Below are positions 44,142 through 51,342 of a stretch of 64,000 bases of DNA, in pieces (within the stretch, counting starts at the first letter, position 1; each line of letters opens with the position of its first letter). The notes below the pieces were generated by a model that was not told the origin of the DNA, did not search any database, and saw only the letters and a program-made list of their open reading frames with translations. A program made the position numbers and the translations under genes. Source of the stretch: Burkholderiales bacterium PBB1 (lineage in GTDB: Bacteria > Pseudomonadota > Gammaproteobacteria > Burkholderiales > Burkholderiaceae_C); the NCBI GenBank assembly GCA_002255905.1, contig NKIN01000001.1, positions 496,001 to 560,000 on the forward strand, read 5' to 3'.

Positions 44142-44936
44142 TCATGCTGTTGGAAGCCCCAGACGGCGCGTAGCCTGTCGCCAGTAATAGGCAGCTGCGT
44201 GTCGCAGTCCGCCCTGATTGCTGCCGAGACGCACCTTGCGCAGCAGCACACGTGGGGTATCGAACCCAAAGACATCGATGCGGCGGATACGGAACGGGTT
44301 CACGTCGCGCCGATTGAACCCCGGCTGCACGGAAAACGCGGCCCGGTACCCGGCCTTGCGTGCTGCCGCTTCGACGCGATCGTCGACGTGCCCGTAGGGA
44401 TATGCCAAGCAGTAGGGCTGATCGCCGAGCAAATCGGTCAGTGCAGCGCGCGACCGGACCAGTTCTGTACGCAGCGATTCGTCATCGAGCTGTGTCAGGC
44501 TGGCGTGTGTGCACGTGTGGGAGTGGAAGCTCCACCCGCACGCTTGAAGTGTCCTGATGTCATCCGCACTGAGAAGGCGATGGCGGACTCCCGTTGGGTC
44601 GGTTGCCGAGTGCCACTCATCGGTGCCGCCTATCTCGTCGGCGACAAGGAACACGGTCGCCGGCCACCCCAGCGCATTGAGTACGGGAAACGCATGTTCC
44701 AAGACGCCTCGAAATCCGTCGTCGAAAGTGATGACAATCTCATTCGCGCCGAGTGGACGACCACCTTCCATCCATTCAAGTAGACGCTCGATGGAAACGC
44801 CACGGTAACCGTGTCGAGCGAAGACATTCATCTGTGCGGCGAACGTGTCGGGTGAAATGCAGTATTTGATGTCGTTATCCGTGGTGGGAAAGCCCACACG
44901 GTGATACATCAGGACAATTGATCGGGAATCATTCAT
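44142..44936 (-). CDS. Polysaccharide deacetylase (NodB family)
   Basis: A 264-residue carbohydrate esterase. VLMYHRVGFP at the N-terminus, VITFDDGFRGVLEHAFPVL near residue 70, with the catalytic and metal aspartates, and WSFHSHTCTHASL near residue 135, with the H-x3-H metal pair, are canonical. PYCLAYPYGHVDD follows as expected. No signal peptide is visible. It differs from the DUF3473-type deacetylase at 13815-14723, so the locus encodes two NodB-type esterases plus a divergent third candidate. It lies upstream of the flippase in the same direction, separated from the frameshifted gene by an AT-rich gap. Confidence 0.93.
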   Translation of the reverse strand: MNDSRSIVLMYHRVGFPTTDNDIKYCISPDTFAAQMNVFARHGYRGVSIERLLEWMEGGRPLGANEIVITFDDGFRGVLEHAFPVLNALGWPATVFLVADEIGGTDEWHSATDPTGVRHRLLSADDIRTLQACGWSFHSHTCTHASLTQLDDESLRTELVRSRAALTDLLGDQPYCLAYPYGHVDDRVEAAARKAGYRAAFSVQPGFNRRDVNPFRIRRIDVFGFDTPRVLLRKVRLGSNQGGLRHAAAYYWRQATRRLGLPTA

Positions 44937-45134
44937 GTATCAAATACCTGCGCTGCCCTGAATGGTGTGGCAAACCTCGCAAGCTCGATTCCGGACGAGC
45001 CGCTTCGGTTGGCAAGCTAAATCCACCTTAGTCCCACAGGCGCCCAAAAAATCTCTCGGGCAGATGCGGGTGCGCGAATTGATCGATTATTCGTTTTCGC
45101 AATGAAGTTTAGTACATTATCGGGAAAGCCATTC
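44937..45134. other. AT-rich gap between the NodB deacetylase and the frameshifted gene
   Basis: About 200 bases, visibly richer in A and T than the rest of the window, with no supported gene. It includes a CGAAT...ATTCG imperfect palindrome near 45078. It may hold a promoter for the deacetylase or mark a former recombination junction. Confidence 0.4.
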
Positions 45135-45732
45135 TTAAAAGGTCGGCCAAACATAATTCATCGTCCATTTGGCTGCATTGGAATGAGTCGAAGTACTGTT
45201 TGATAAATTATTTTTGCGAGCGGCAATAATCCCGCCGTAGGTTTTGAATGCAGCCATTTCGCCATCTGCCAACCGGTCGAACCATGAACTGGCTGTGGCC
45301 AGCTTGACGCGCGGCATCAGCATGTCGACGTGCCAGAACGCGAGTCTGTCGGCCCAGAGAAACGCGAATTCCAGTGGTGTGTGCTGGTAAAGAACCTGGA
45401 GATTCAGGCGCGCGTTGAAGTCGATGGCGACGGCGCCGGGCGCCGGGCGCCAGCCTCGATGTAGCGGCGCCACAGTTCGGATCCCATCCGACGACGGGCG
45501 TCCAACCTTGTTCAAGGATGAGCTTCTGCTGGAGCAGGCACCAGCGGTCGTTCATGTTCCAGCACAGCCATGGTTTGGCTACCCCGCGGATGTCCGATGC
45601 CCAACTCTCGGCCGCTCTGCGGATGTCGTCTTCGGGTCGGTCCCAATACCGCCAGTGTCCAGTCCCGTTTCGACCGGTGGTCTTGCCGACCTCCCAGGCC
45701 GTGGGCGTGTCTTGGGGTGGATCTGTCGTCAT
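45135..45732 (-). pseudogene. Frameshifted gene of unknown function
   Basis: Two overlapping frames encode parts of what looks like one protein. The N-terminal part runs from the ATG at 45732 to about GWTPVVGWDP (near 45490), and the C-terminal part, in the +1 frame, reads VAIDFNARLNLQVLYQHTPLEF and ends at 45135. The third frame between them reads ELWRRYIEAGA. One missing G near 45490 and an extra 14 bases in a seven-base tandem repeat at 45432-45451 would explain both shifts. The last 25 residues look unlike coding sequence (Asn/Ser/Thr-rich), so the 3' end may be damaged too. I do not recognise the family. Confidence 0.65.
45432..45451. repeat. Seven-base tandem repeat (GGCGCCG) inside the frameshifted gene
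   Basis: Two full GGCGCCG units plus a six-base partial unit. A seven-base unit shifts frame with each copy gained or lost. Removal of 14 bases restores a GAG-GCT-GGC-GCC-GTC-GCC reading that joins the flanking frames. Confidence 0.8.
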
Positions 45733-45748
45733 GGTGGTCGGCCGGGCA

Positions 45749-47464
45749 TCATGCTGCGTTGAGCGCTCTTGCATCGATGTGCTGCATCCACTGCTCCAGC
45801 ATCATCAATATCCACACCATCTCGCCGTAGTAGCCCGGATGCGCCGGTAGGTGATCTTTGAGCAACTTGTCGATGAAGTCCTGCTGCACGATCCCGCGGC
45901 CGGCCAGGCTGTGCAATGAATCACTCGCCAGCTTGCGCAGACCATCGTGTCGATTGGCCCAGACGCCAAACGGCAGCCCGAAGCCCTGCTTCTTCTTCGT
46001 GATGATCTCGTCCGGCAGGAAGCCTCGCAGTGCCTCCTTGAAGAACCATCGAAGCTTCAAGCCGTGCAGCTTGTAGTCGGTGGGCAGCCGCATCGAGAAC
46101 TCGAGCAAGGCGCGGTCGAGGAACGGGAAGCCCACCGCCACGCCAGCCAGCGCTGCGGTACCGCATACCTTGGGAAGGTCGGCTTCAGCCAGCGTGTAGC
46201 GCCAGTCGTAGGCCAGCATCTTGTTCAGCACGCTGGCGCCTTGCCCCTGCTGCCACACGGCGCGTTGTTGCCGCAGTGGATCGGCCTCGTCCACCTGAGC
46301 CAAGAAATCTTCTGTGAAAACCTGCTTTGGGTCCATGCGCAGCAGCAGGTTGTACATCTGCATGCGGTCGGGCAGCGGCACCTTGGCCTGCTCGACGTAA
46401 CTGCGGCCCTTGCTTGCCAGGGGCAACGCACCGAGCGGTGTGCGCTCCAGCAAGGGTTCGAGCACGCCGCCACGCAGCGCGGCCGGGACGTTGTCGTACC
46501 AACCGAAGACACGCTGTTTGGCATAGCGTGAATTGCCGCCGAACAGCTCGTCTCCGCCATCACCTGCCAGCAACTTGGTGACGCCATCCGTTCGAGCCAT
46601 CTGCGCGCAGTAGAAGGCTGGAAGCGCAGAAGAGTTGCCGAATGGTTGGTCGTAGTGCGCGGCCACGGCCGGAATGCCGCGCACCAGATCGTCGGGTGTG
46701 ACGTAGTACTCGTGGTGCTCGGTGCCGAATCGCTTGGCCGCGATGCGGGCAAATTCCATCTCGTCGTAGCCCTCGGCCTGGAATCCGATCGAGTAGGTGG
46801 CCGCCGGTCGTCCCGCTGCTTCGCCGATCATTCCTGCAATGGTGGAACTGTCGGTTCCGCCACTGAGAAAGCACGCCGCCTTGCCGCCGTCGAGTTGTGT
46901 GGAGACCGCGCCCTTCAGCAATTGGCGGAACTCGCTGGCCAGTTCTTTGAAGTTGGGCCGCTCGACTTCGTCGAACCGCGGCACCCAGTACGGGGCCACA
47001 GTGAGTTTTCCCTGCTCGAACCACGCGTAATGCGCGGCAGGCAGTCGGAACACGTCGCGAAAAATCGTTCTCGGCGACGGGATGACGTGAAAATACAGGT
47101 AGTCAAAAATGGCCTGAGGATCGATCGTGGCCTGTGGTGGCAATGCCGCCAGATCGTCCGCTCGGGACGAGAAATGCAGCCGCCCGTCGATCAGTCGGTA
47201 GCAGAGAGAGCGCACGGCAAAGCGGTCGACCGCCAGGAAAGTCCGGCCTTGATCGTCATGAAGACCCACCGCAAAGTCGCCGTCGGCGCTGGCCGCTGCG
47301 GCGCAAGCCCCCCGCGCAAGGGCAGCCCGCCAAGCCGCGGACGGTCCCTGTGACCGCGCCAGATGGTCCAGGTGCGCATCGCTGAATCGGGGCGCACCCG
47401 AGGTCAGAGTGGATGCGGCGAAGCGGTTCGGGGAATCAGTCGTGGCTTCGCTCATGGAATGCAT
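45749..47464 (-). CDS. Asparagine synthase-like protein with a truncated glutaminase domain
   Basis: A 571-residue AsnB-type protein. The ATP pyrophosphatase half is well kept: SGGTDSSTIAG near residue 200, LAGDGGDELFGGNSRYAK near 305, and FPFLDRALLEF. The N-terminal class II glutaminase domain is shortened: there is no Met-Cys-Gly start, and the region before residue about 60 is unrelated, Ala- and Ser-rich sequence. Only the later FAVGLHDDQGRTFLAVDRF part of that domain is recognisable. It should not hydrolyse glutamine. It overlaps the start region of the frameshifted gene. It may be a sugar- or peptide-modifying ligase that uses another amine source. Confidence 0.88.
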   Translation of the reverse strand: MHSMSEATTDSPNRFAASTLTSGAPRFSDAHLDHLARSQGPSAAWRAALARGACAAAASADGDFAVGLHDDQGRTFLAVDRFAVRSLCYRLIDGRLHFSSRADDLAALPPQATIDPQAIFDYLYFHVIPSPRTIFRDVFRLPAAHYAWFEQGKLTVAPYWVPRFDEVERPNFKELASEFRQLLKGAVSTQLDGGKAACFLSGGTDSSTIAGMIGEAAGRPAATYSIGFQAEGYDEMEFARIAAKRFGTEHHEYYVTPDDLVRGIPAVAAHYDQPFGNSSALPAFYCAQMARTDGVTKLLAGDGGDELFGGNSRYAKQRVFGWYDNVPAALRGGVLEPLLERTPLGALPLASKGRSYVEQAKVPLPDRMQMYNLLLRMDPKQVFTEDFLAQVDEADPLRQQRAVWQQGQGASVLNKMLAYDWRYTLAEADLPKVCGTAALAGVAVGFPFLDRALLEFSMRLPTDYKLHGLKLRWFFKEALRGFLPDEIITKKKQGFGLPFGVWANRHDGLRKLASDSLHSLAGRGIVQQDFIDKLLKDHLPAHPGYYGEMVWILMMLEQWMQHIDARALNAA

Positions 47465-47598
47465 CGTGTGTGCTGTGAGCGATCAGCGCCATCGCTACCG
47501 CGGATCACAGCAATCGCTATGGTACTGAGCGACACGCGCACTGCCCGCGTGGCTTCGGCTGCGGGGCGTGAGTGATGTCACTGTTTTCGGGGCGGGGC

Positions 47599-47612
47599 TG
47601 ACCGATCGGTCA
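47599..47612. repeat. Perfect 14-base palindrome TGACCGATCGGTCA
   Basis: It overlaps the stop codon of the beta-helix gene and lies about 135 bases upstream of the asparagine-synthase-like start. Size and symmetry resemble TetR-family operators. It could equally form an RNA hairpin after the stop codon, though no T-run follows. Confidence 0.4.
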
Positions 47613-48632
47613 GTCTGGCGGCGAGTGTGGGCCATCGAGCGTCAGCCGCGCGTTGCCGCGGCCATCCCAGGGCGGTGGCAGATGCAGTTGTCCCGGACCC
47701 ACGAACCGGTTGTTGACCATGCGGACCGGCACCTCGCCCGCCAATCGTTCAGTCCAGACCTGAACGAAGCGCGAATTGGGACCGGCGGCGTTGATGAACG
47801 TGTTGTTCTCCAGCACCAGGCTGCCGGTCATGCCGTCTCGTGCTTCGGCGCCCATGCTGAGGAGATCCGGGTTCTGCGTGCGGGCACTCTGGGCAATGAC
47901 GTTGCCCACGACGATGTTGTGACCGCCGTTCGGGAATTCGAGTTCGTAGGATGCTTCGCCGGAAGGGCGGTCGTCGAGCCGGTTGTTGAGCACGCGGTTG
48001 TGCAGCGCTCGGGACTTCAGCAGATGACCTCTCCAGCCGCCGCTGAATCGGCTGCCTCGGACGCTGAAGGCGCCGATCGTGCCGACGTACAGCAGGTGGT
48101 GCAGCATGCCTTCGTGGCGAGGGGCGGCGCCGAACTCGCAATCAGACACGTCGAACACCATGTTTGGATCGTTGGCCGTCAGGATGCCCATTTCGTTGTC
48201 GAAAAAGCGGCAGCGCCGAACCGCGAGCCGACCGCGTTCGAAACGGATTCCGGCGCCGTTGCCGACTGGCACACGGGCGCCGCGGAACTCGACGTTCTCC
48301 ACCATCACATCACCGCGAACGACCAGCATCGCCTTGCCTTCGGCATGCTGGCCGTCGGCATGAATAACCGCACCCGCGCCGAGGCCGCGTATCGTGAGCT
48401 GAGGGACGTCGACCACCGCCACGTGACCACGATACTCGCCGGGATGAATCTCGACGGTATCGCCGCTGCGGGCCGCGTGGATGGCATCCTGCAGACAGCA
48501 AAATCGCTCGCCGGGCCCCACCCGATGGGTGCGCGTCTCACCCAGCGCCCACGACGGCAGCACGAGTCCCAGCGCGAGTCCTAGGCGCCAATGTCGCCGG
48601 CGCTCCCCGACAGACAGGAGTGCCGCGTTCAT
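47610..48632 (-). CDS. Secreted right-handed parallel beta-helix protein
   Basis: A 340-residue protein starting at the ATG at 48632, which gives a signal peptide (basic RRRHWR, then LGLALGLVLPSWALG). A 48650 ATG is possible. The mature region shows repeated short strands with V, I and N ladders (DTVEIHPGEYRGHVAVVDV, RCRFFDNEMGILTANDPN, LHNRVLNNRLDD, NIVVGNVIAQS, NNTFINAAG), which is the pattern of the pectate-lyase-like beta-helix used by polysaccharide lyases, epimerases and alginate-type AlgK/AlgG proteins. It may trim, epimerise or bind the polymer in the periplasm. No catalytic residues can be assigned. Confidence 0.8.
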   Translation of the reverse strand: MNAALLSVGERRRHWRLGLALGLVLPSWALGETRTHRVGPGERFCCLQDAIHAARSGDTVEIHPGEYRGHVAVVDVPQLTIRGLGAGAVIHADGQHAEGKAMLVVRGDVMVENVEFRGARVPVGNGAGIRFERGRLAVRRCRFFDNEMGILTANDPNMVFDVSDCEFGAAPRHEGMLHHLLYVGTIGAFSVRGSRFSGGWRGHLLKSRALHNRVLNNRLDDRPSGEASYELEFPNGGHNIVVGNVIAQSARTQNPDLLSMGAEARDGMTGSLVLENNTFINAAGPNSRFVQVWTERLAGEVPVRMVNNRFVGPGQLHLPPPWDGRGNARLTLDGPHSPPD

Positions 48633-48673
48633 GACTTGACCGCATGACATCGTTGTTTGCCGAGAGCTCAGAG

Positions 48674-51232
48674 TCAGCGCCTGCGTGCGGGCGAATGCGG
48701 GATCGCGGGTGCGGATGCAGTTGTCGCAGCGGACGCTGTCCACAGCCGCCTGGCGAGAGCCATGCCCAAGGCGCAAACTCCCAGCATCGCGATGTAAACC
48801 CCACTCCAACGCATGAACAGTTGGGCTTCGGACAATCGATCAATGCGGTTATGACCCAGCAGGAACTGCTGCGCAGACCACACCGAGTCGTACTTCAGAA
48901 TGGTCTGCTCCAGGCCCTGTTTCGAGAGCCACCAACTCAGCGGCAAGGCGACCAGCGTGACCACGCCCAGCGTCATGCCACGGCGCGTGCTCATCCGCCC
49001 CGAGGCCCAAGACACATGCAGTGAGAAAAGCGCTGCCAAGGCTGCGAGCCAGATCGATCCATCACGCGCGATCAGCTCTGTCAGGTTGTCGGTGATTGCA
49101 CCATCGATCACCAGCCACGCGGCCAGCCACCAGAACAGCAAGAGCAAGGCGAGCGCGGGCAGCCTGCGCCGCATCAACCAGCTGCGGTCGGTGCAGATCG
49201 ACGCCATGGTGAGCGGAGCCAGAAGAAGGCTATACAGCGCCGTGAAGCGAACGCCACGCTCTACCGCGTCGACCATCGTGGCGGGAAGTCTTGCCATCGC
49301 ATCGCGCCACGCCTCTCCCCAGTAGTTGTCCATCGTCACGCGGCGATAGAGGTCCGTGCTGCCGGTGATGTCATCCAGACTTTCCTGCGTTACCGACATG
49401 CGCAGCAGCAGCAGGCTGAATAGCGCCGCCAGTGGCAGCAGTGTTGGCAGCCACAGACAAGCCATCTGTCGGTGACCAGCCCACTTGGCGAGGCACCACG
49501 GTCCGGCGCCCAGCCAGAGCAGCGCGACAGAGAATAGCCCGACACTGAGCAAACGCTGCCCGTCAAAAAGCTCTACGACGTTGTAGGGAATGCCTGGCAA
49601 CTCCAGGAGCAGCCTGAGGCCCAGCGTCATCGCCAGAAGGACCGCAAAGACCTGCCAGCCCACTGAACGAAGGCTGAACATCGTCTTCTCGGTCGTGCGG
49701 TAGCTGCCGATGTCCTGAGTTGAGCTCGCGTTCGGGTGGGCTGCTGTTCTCAATGCTTCTTGCTGCCGCAACGTGTCTTGTGGGTTCAACCGCTCAGCCA
49801 CGAAAAGACTGCATGCATAGCCCAGTGCGCCGCCGAGGAACTCCAGCACGCCATCGGTGAAGTCTGCGTTCTTGCTGGGCAGCGCGATCTGCACGGTCTC
49901 GATGGAGGCGGCGACTGCGGCGATCAGAAACAGCAGGCCACCATGCACAAGTTTTCTGGGCCAGGACGGTGGCAGCAGCCGTCCCATTCTGTAGCAGAAG
50001 AATCCCAGCGGAGCCATGAACAGGGCTTTGCGAAGTACTTCCGTGATCGCGCGGAACTCGGTGCCGAAGTAATAGGCTTCGAACGGCACCCGCTGCAAGC
50101 CGGCCAGTCGTTCACGCAGGAAAGTGCTGTCCAGATTCAGATCGAACGGGTACCAGAACACTGCGGCAAGCACCACCAGCCAGCCAGCAGAGGCCAGTGC
50201 CCAGTACAGGATCCCCATGGGTGCCTTGACTGACCCCTGTGGATTGGTGGACCAGAGCGATCGTTCCAGAGCCAGACCGATGGCCGCTCCCAGTGCCGCT
50301 GTGATCACGTCAGAGCTGTCGCTGACCCTGCTGTAGACGAACAGTTGCAGAAACTCTATGGCCGCAGCCGCTGCCACGACCAGTTGCCAGGTCCTCAATC
50401 GCGCCTTCTGATAGGCCAGCTGCCAGAGCACCGCCACGGGCGCCCAGATGGCAATGTCGGTGACGAGGTCGTAAGCGCGCTGTGCGCTGTCGGCATACGT
50501 CGTCGAGAACGGGAGCAGGATCACCTTGCCTTCGCGCCATTTGTGAAACAGCTCGACCGGACTGATCGTCAGGTCCAGCGGCATCAGGTTGTAGCCAAAC
50601 AGCACCACGAGGTAGAAGACCAGCAGCCGCTGGGCCGTGCTGGCCGTGCCGCGCACCAGCGGCAGCGCTTGCAGCCAGTTCAGCATCGGACGTCCTAGCG
50701 CCCACCAGGCAGCGATGCCGATGGTGGCGCCAGCCGTCTCTGCAATGATGTCGTTGAGCGATACGGTGCGCTGCGGAAAGTATTGCTGGATGAATTCGAT
50801 AGACAGGCTGAGGCCGCAGGCCGCCAGCAGCACCATGACTGAGACGACCGTACGCCAGAACAGATGACGCTGAGGCCACACCACGCCTGTCCACAGAAAG
50901 CCGAGCGGTATGAACAGCAGGATGTTGGCCACCCAGTCGGCCCGCGAGGCGATGCCGAGTTGCAGGTAGCGGATCGATCGAAAGTTCTCCAGCGCCTGAT
51001 CGAAAGGCACGGCCTGAAACCTCAGCGGCACCAGGCTGCCGTAGACAACGAACACTGAATACACCAGCGACCCGAGCAGCAGCCACCAGCGGCCAGCTGA
51101 ACGGCCTTCGTATTGCGTGCTCTGGTACGCGCCTTTCTCTCGACCAGACCGACTGACGTCGGGCGACCGTTCGGCGCGAGCAGCATCGGCCTGCGGATGG
51201 CTGCTGGAAAGGTCAGCGGGTGGGATCTTCAC
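48674..51232 (-). CDS. Large multispan membrane protein with two VanZ-like domains
   Basis: An 852-residue protein with about 18 hydrophobic spans. The first VanZ-like domain (about residues 45-200) shows VANILLFIPLGFL and SLSIEFIQQYFPQRTVSLNDIIAETAGATIG. A second (about 330-500) has FMAPLGFFCYRMG and ASIETVQIALPSKNADFTDGVLEFLGG, the same E-x2-Q...D-x3-D/E arrangement. The segment between repeats the D-x2-T/A-x-LGA pattern (SDVITAALGAAIG). The last third has further spans of no clear family. VanZ-like proteins are common near surface polysaccharide genes, but their activity is not settled. It is divergent from the O-antigen ligase-like gene at 51343. Confidence 0.82.
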   Translation of the reverse strand: MKIPPADLSSSHPQADAARAERSPDVSRSGREKGAYQSTQYEGRSAGRWWLLLGSLVYSVFVVYGSLVPLRFQAVPFDQALENFRSIRYLQLGIASRADWVANILLFIPLGFLWTGVVWPQRHLFWRTVVSVMVLLAACGLSLSIEFIQQYFPQRTVSLNDIIAETAGATIGIAAWWALGRPMLNWLQALPLVRGTASTAQRLLVFYLVVLFGYNLMPLDLTISPVELFHKWREGKVILLPFSTTYADSAQRAYDLVTDIAIWAPVAVLWQLAYQKARLRTWQLVVAAAAAIEFLQLFVYSRVSDSSDVITAALGAAIGLALERSLWSTNPQGSVKAPMGILYWALASAGWLVVLAAVFWYPFDLNLDSTFLRERLAGLQRVPFEAYYFGTEFRAITEVLRKALFMAPLGFFCYRMGRLLPPSWPRKLVHGGLLFLIAAVAASIETVQIALPSKNADFTDGVLEFLGGALGYACSLFVAERLNPQDTLRQQEALRTAAHPNASSTQDIGSYRTTEKTMFSLRSVGWQVFAVLLAMTLGLRLLLELPGIPYNVVELFDGQRLLSVGLFSVALLWLGAGPWCLAKWAGHRQMACLWLPTLLPLAALFSLLLLRMSVTQESLDDITGSTDLYRRVTMDNYWGEAWRDAMARLPATMVDAVERGVRFTALYSLLLAPLTMASICTDRSWLMRRRLPALALLLLFWWLAAWLVIDGAITDNLTELIARDGSIWLAALAALFSLHVSWASGRMSTRRGMTLGVVTLVALPLSWWLSKQGLEQTILKYDSVWSAQQFLLGHNRIDRLSEAQLFMRWSGVYIAMLGVCALGMALARRLWTASAATTASAPAIPHSPARRR

Positions 51233-51342
51233 CTTGGAATTGTGGCTTCAACGGCAGGCCCAACCGCACAGGCCTGATTGCTGCGGCCGCAAGGGGTCAT
51301 GAGATCAAGCGTCTAAGATGCAGTGTGTCAGCGTTGATTTCC

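Noticed and set aside
45749-45774. A longer N-terminus for the frameshifted gene beginning at 45774.
   Set aside because: It would overlap the asparagine-synthase-like gene. The ATG at 45732 gives a simpler start and no domain is lost.
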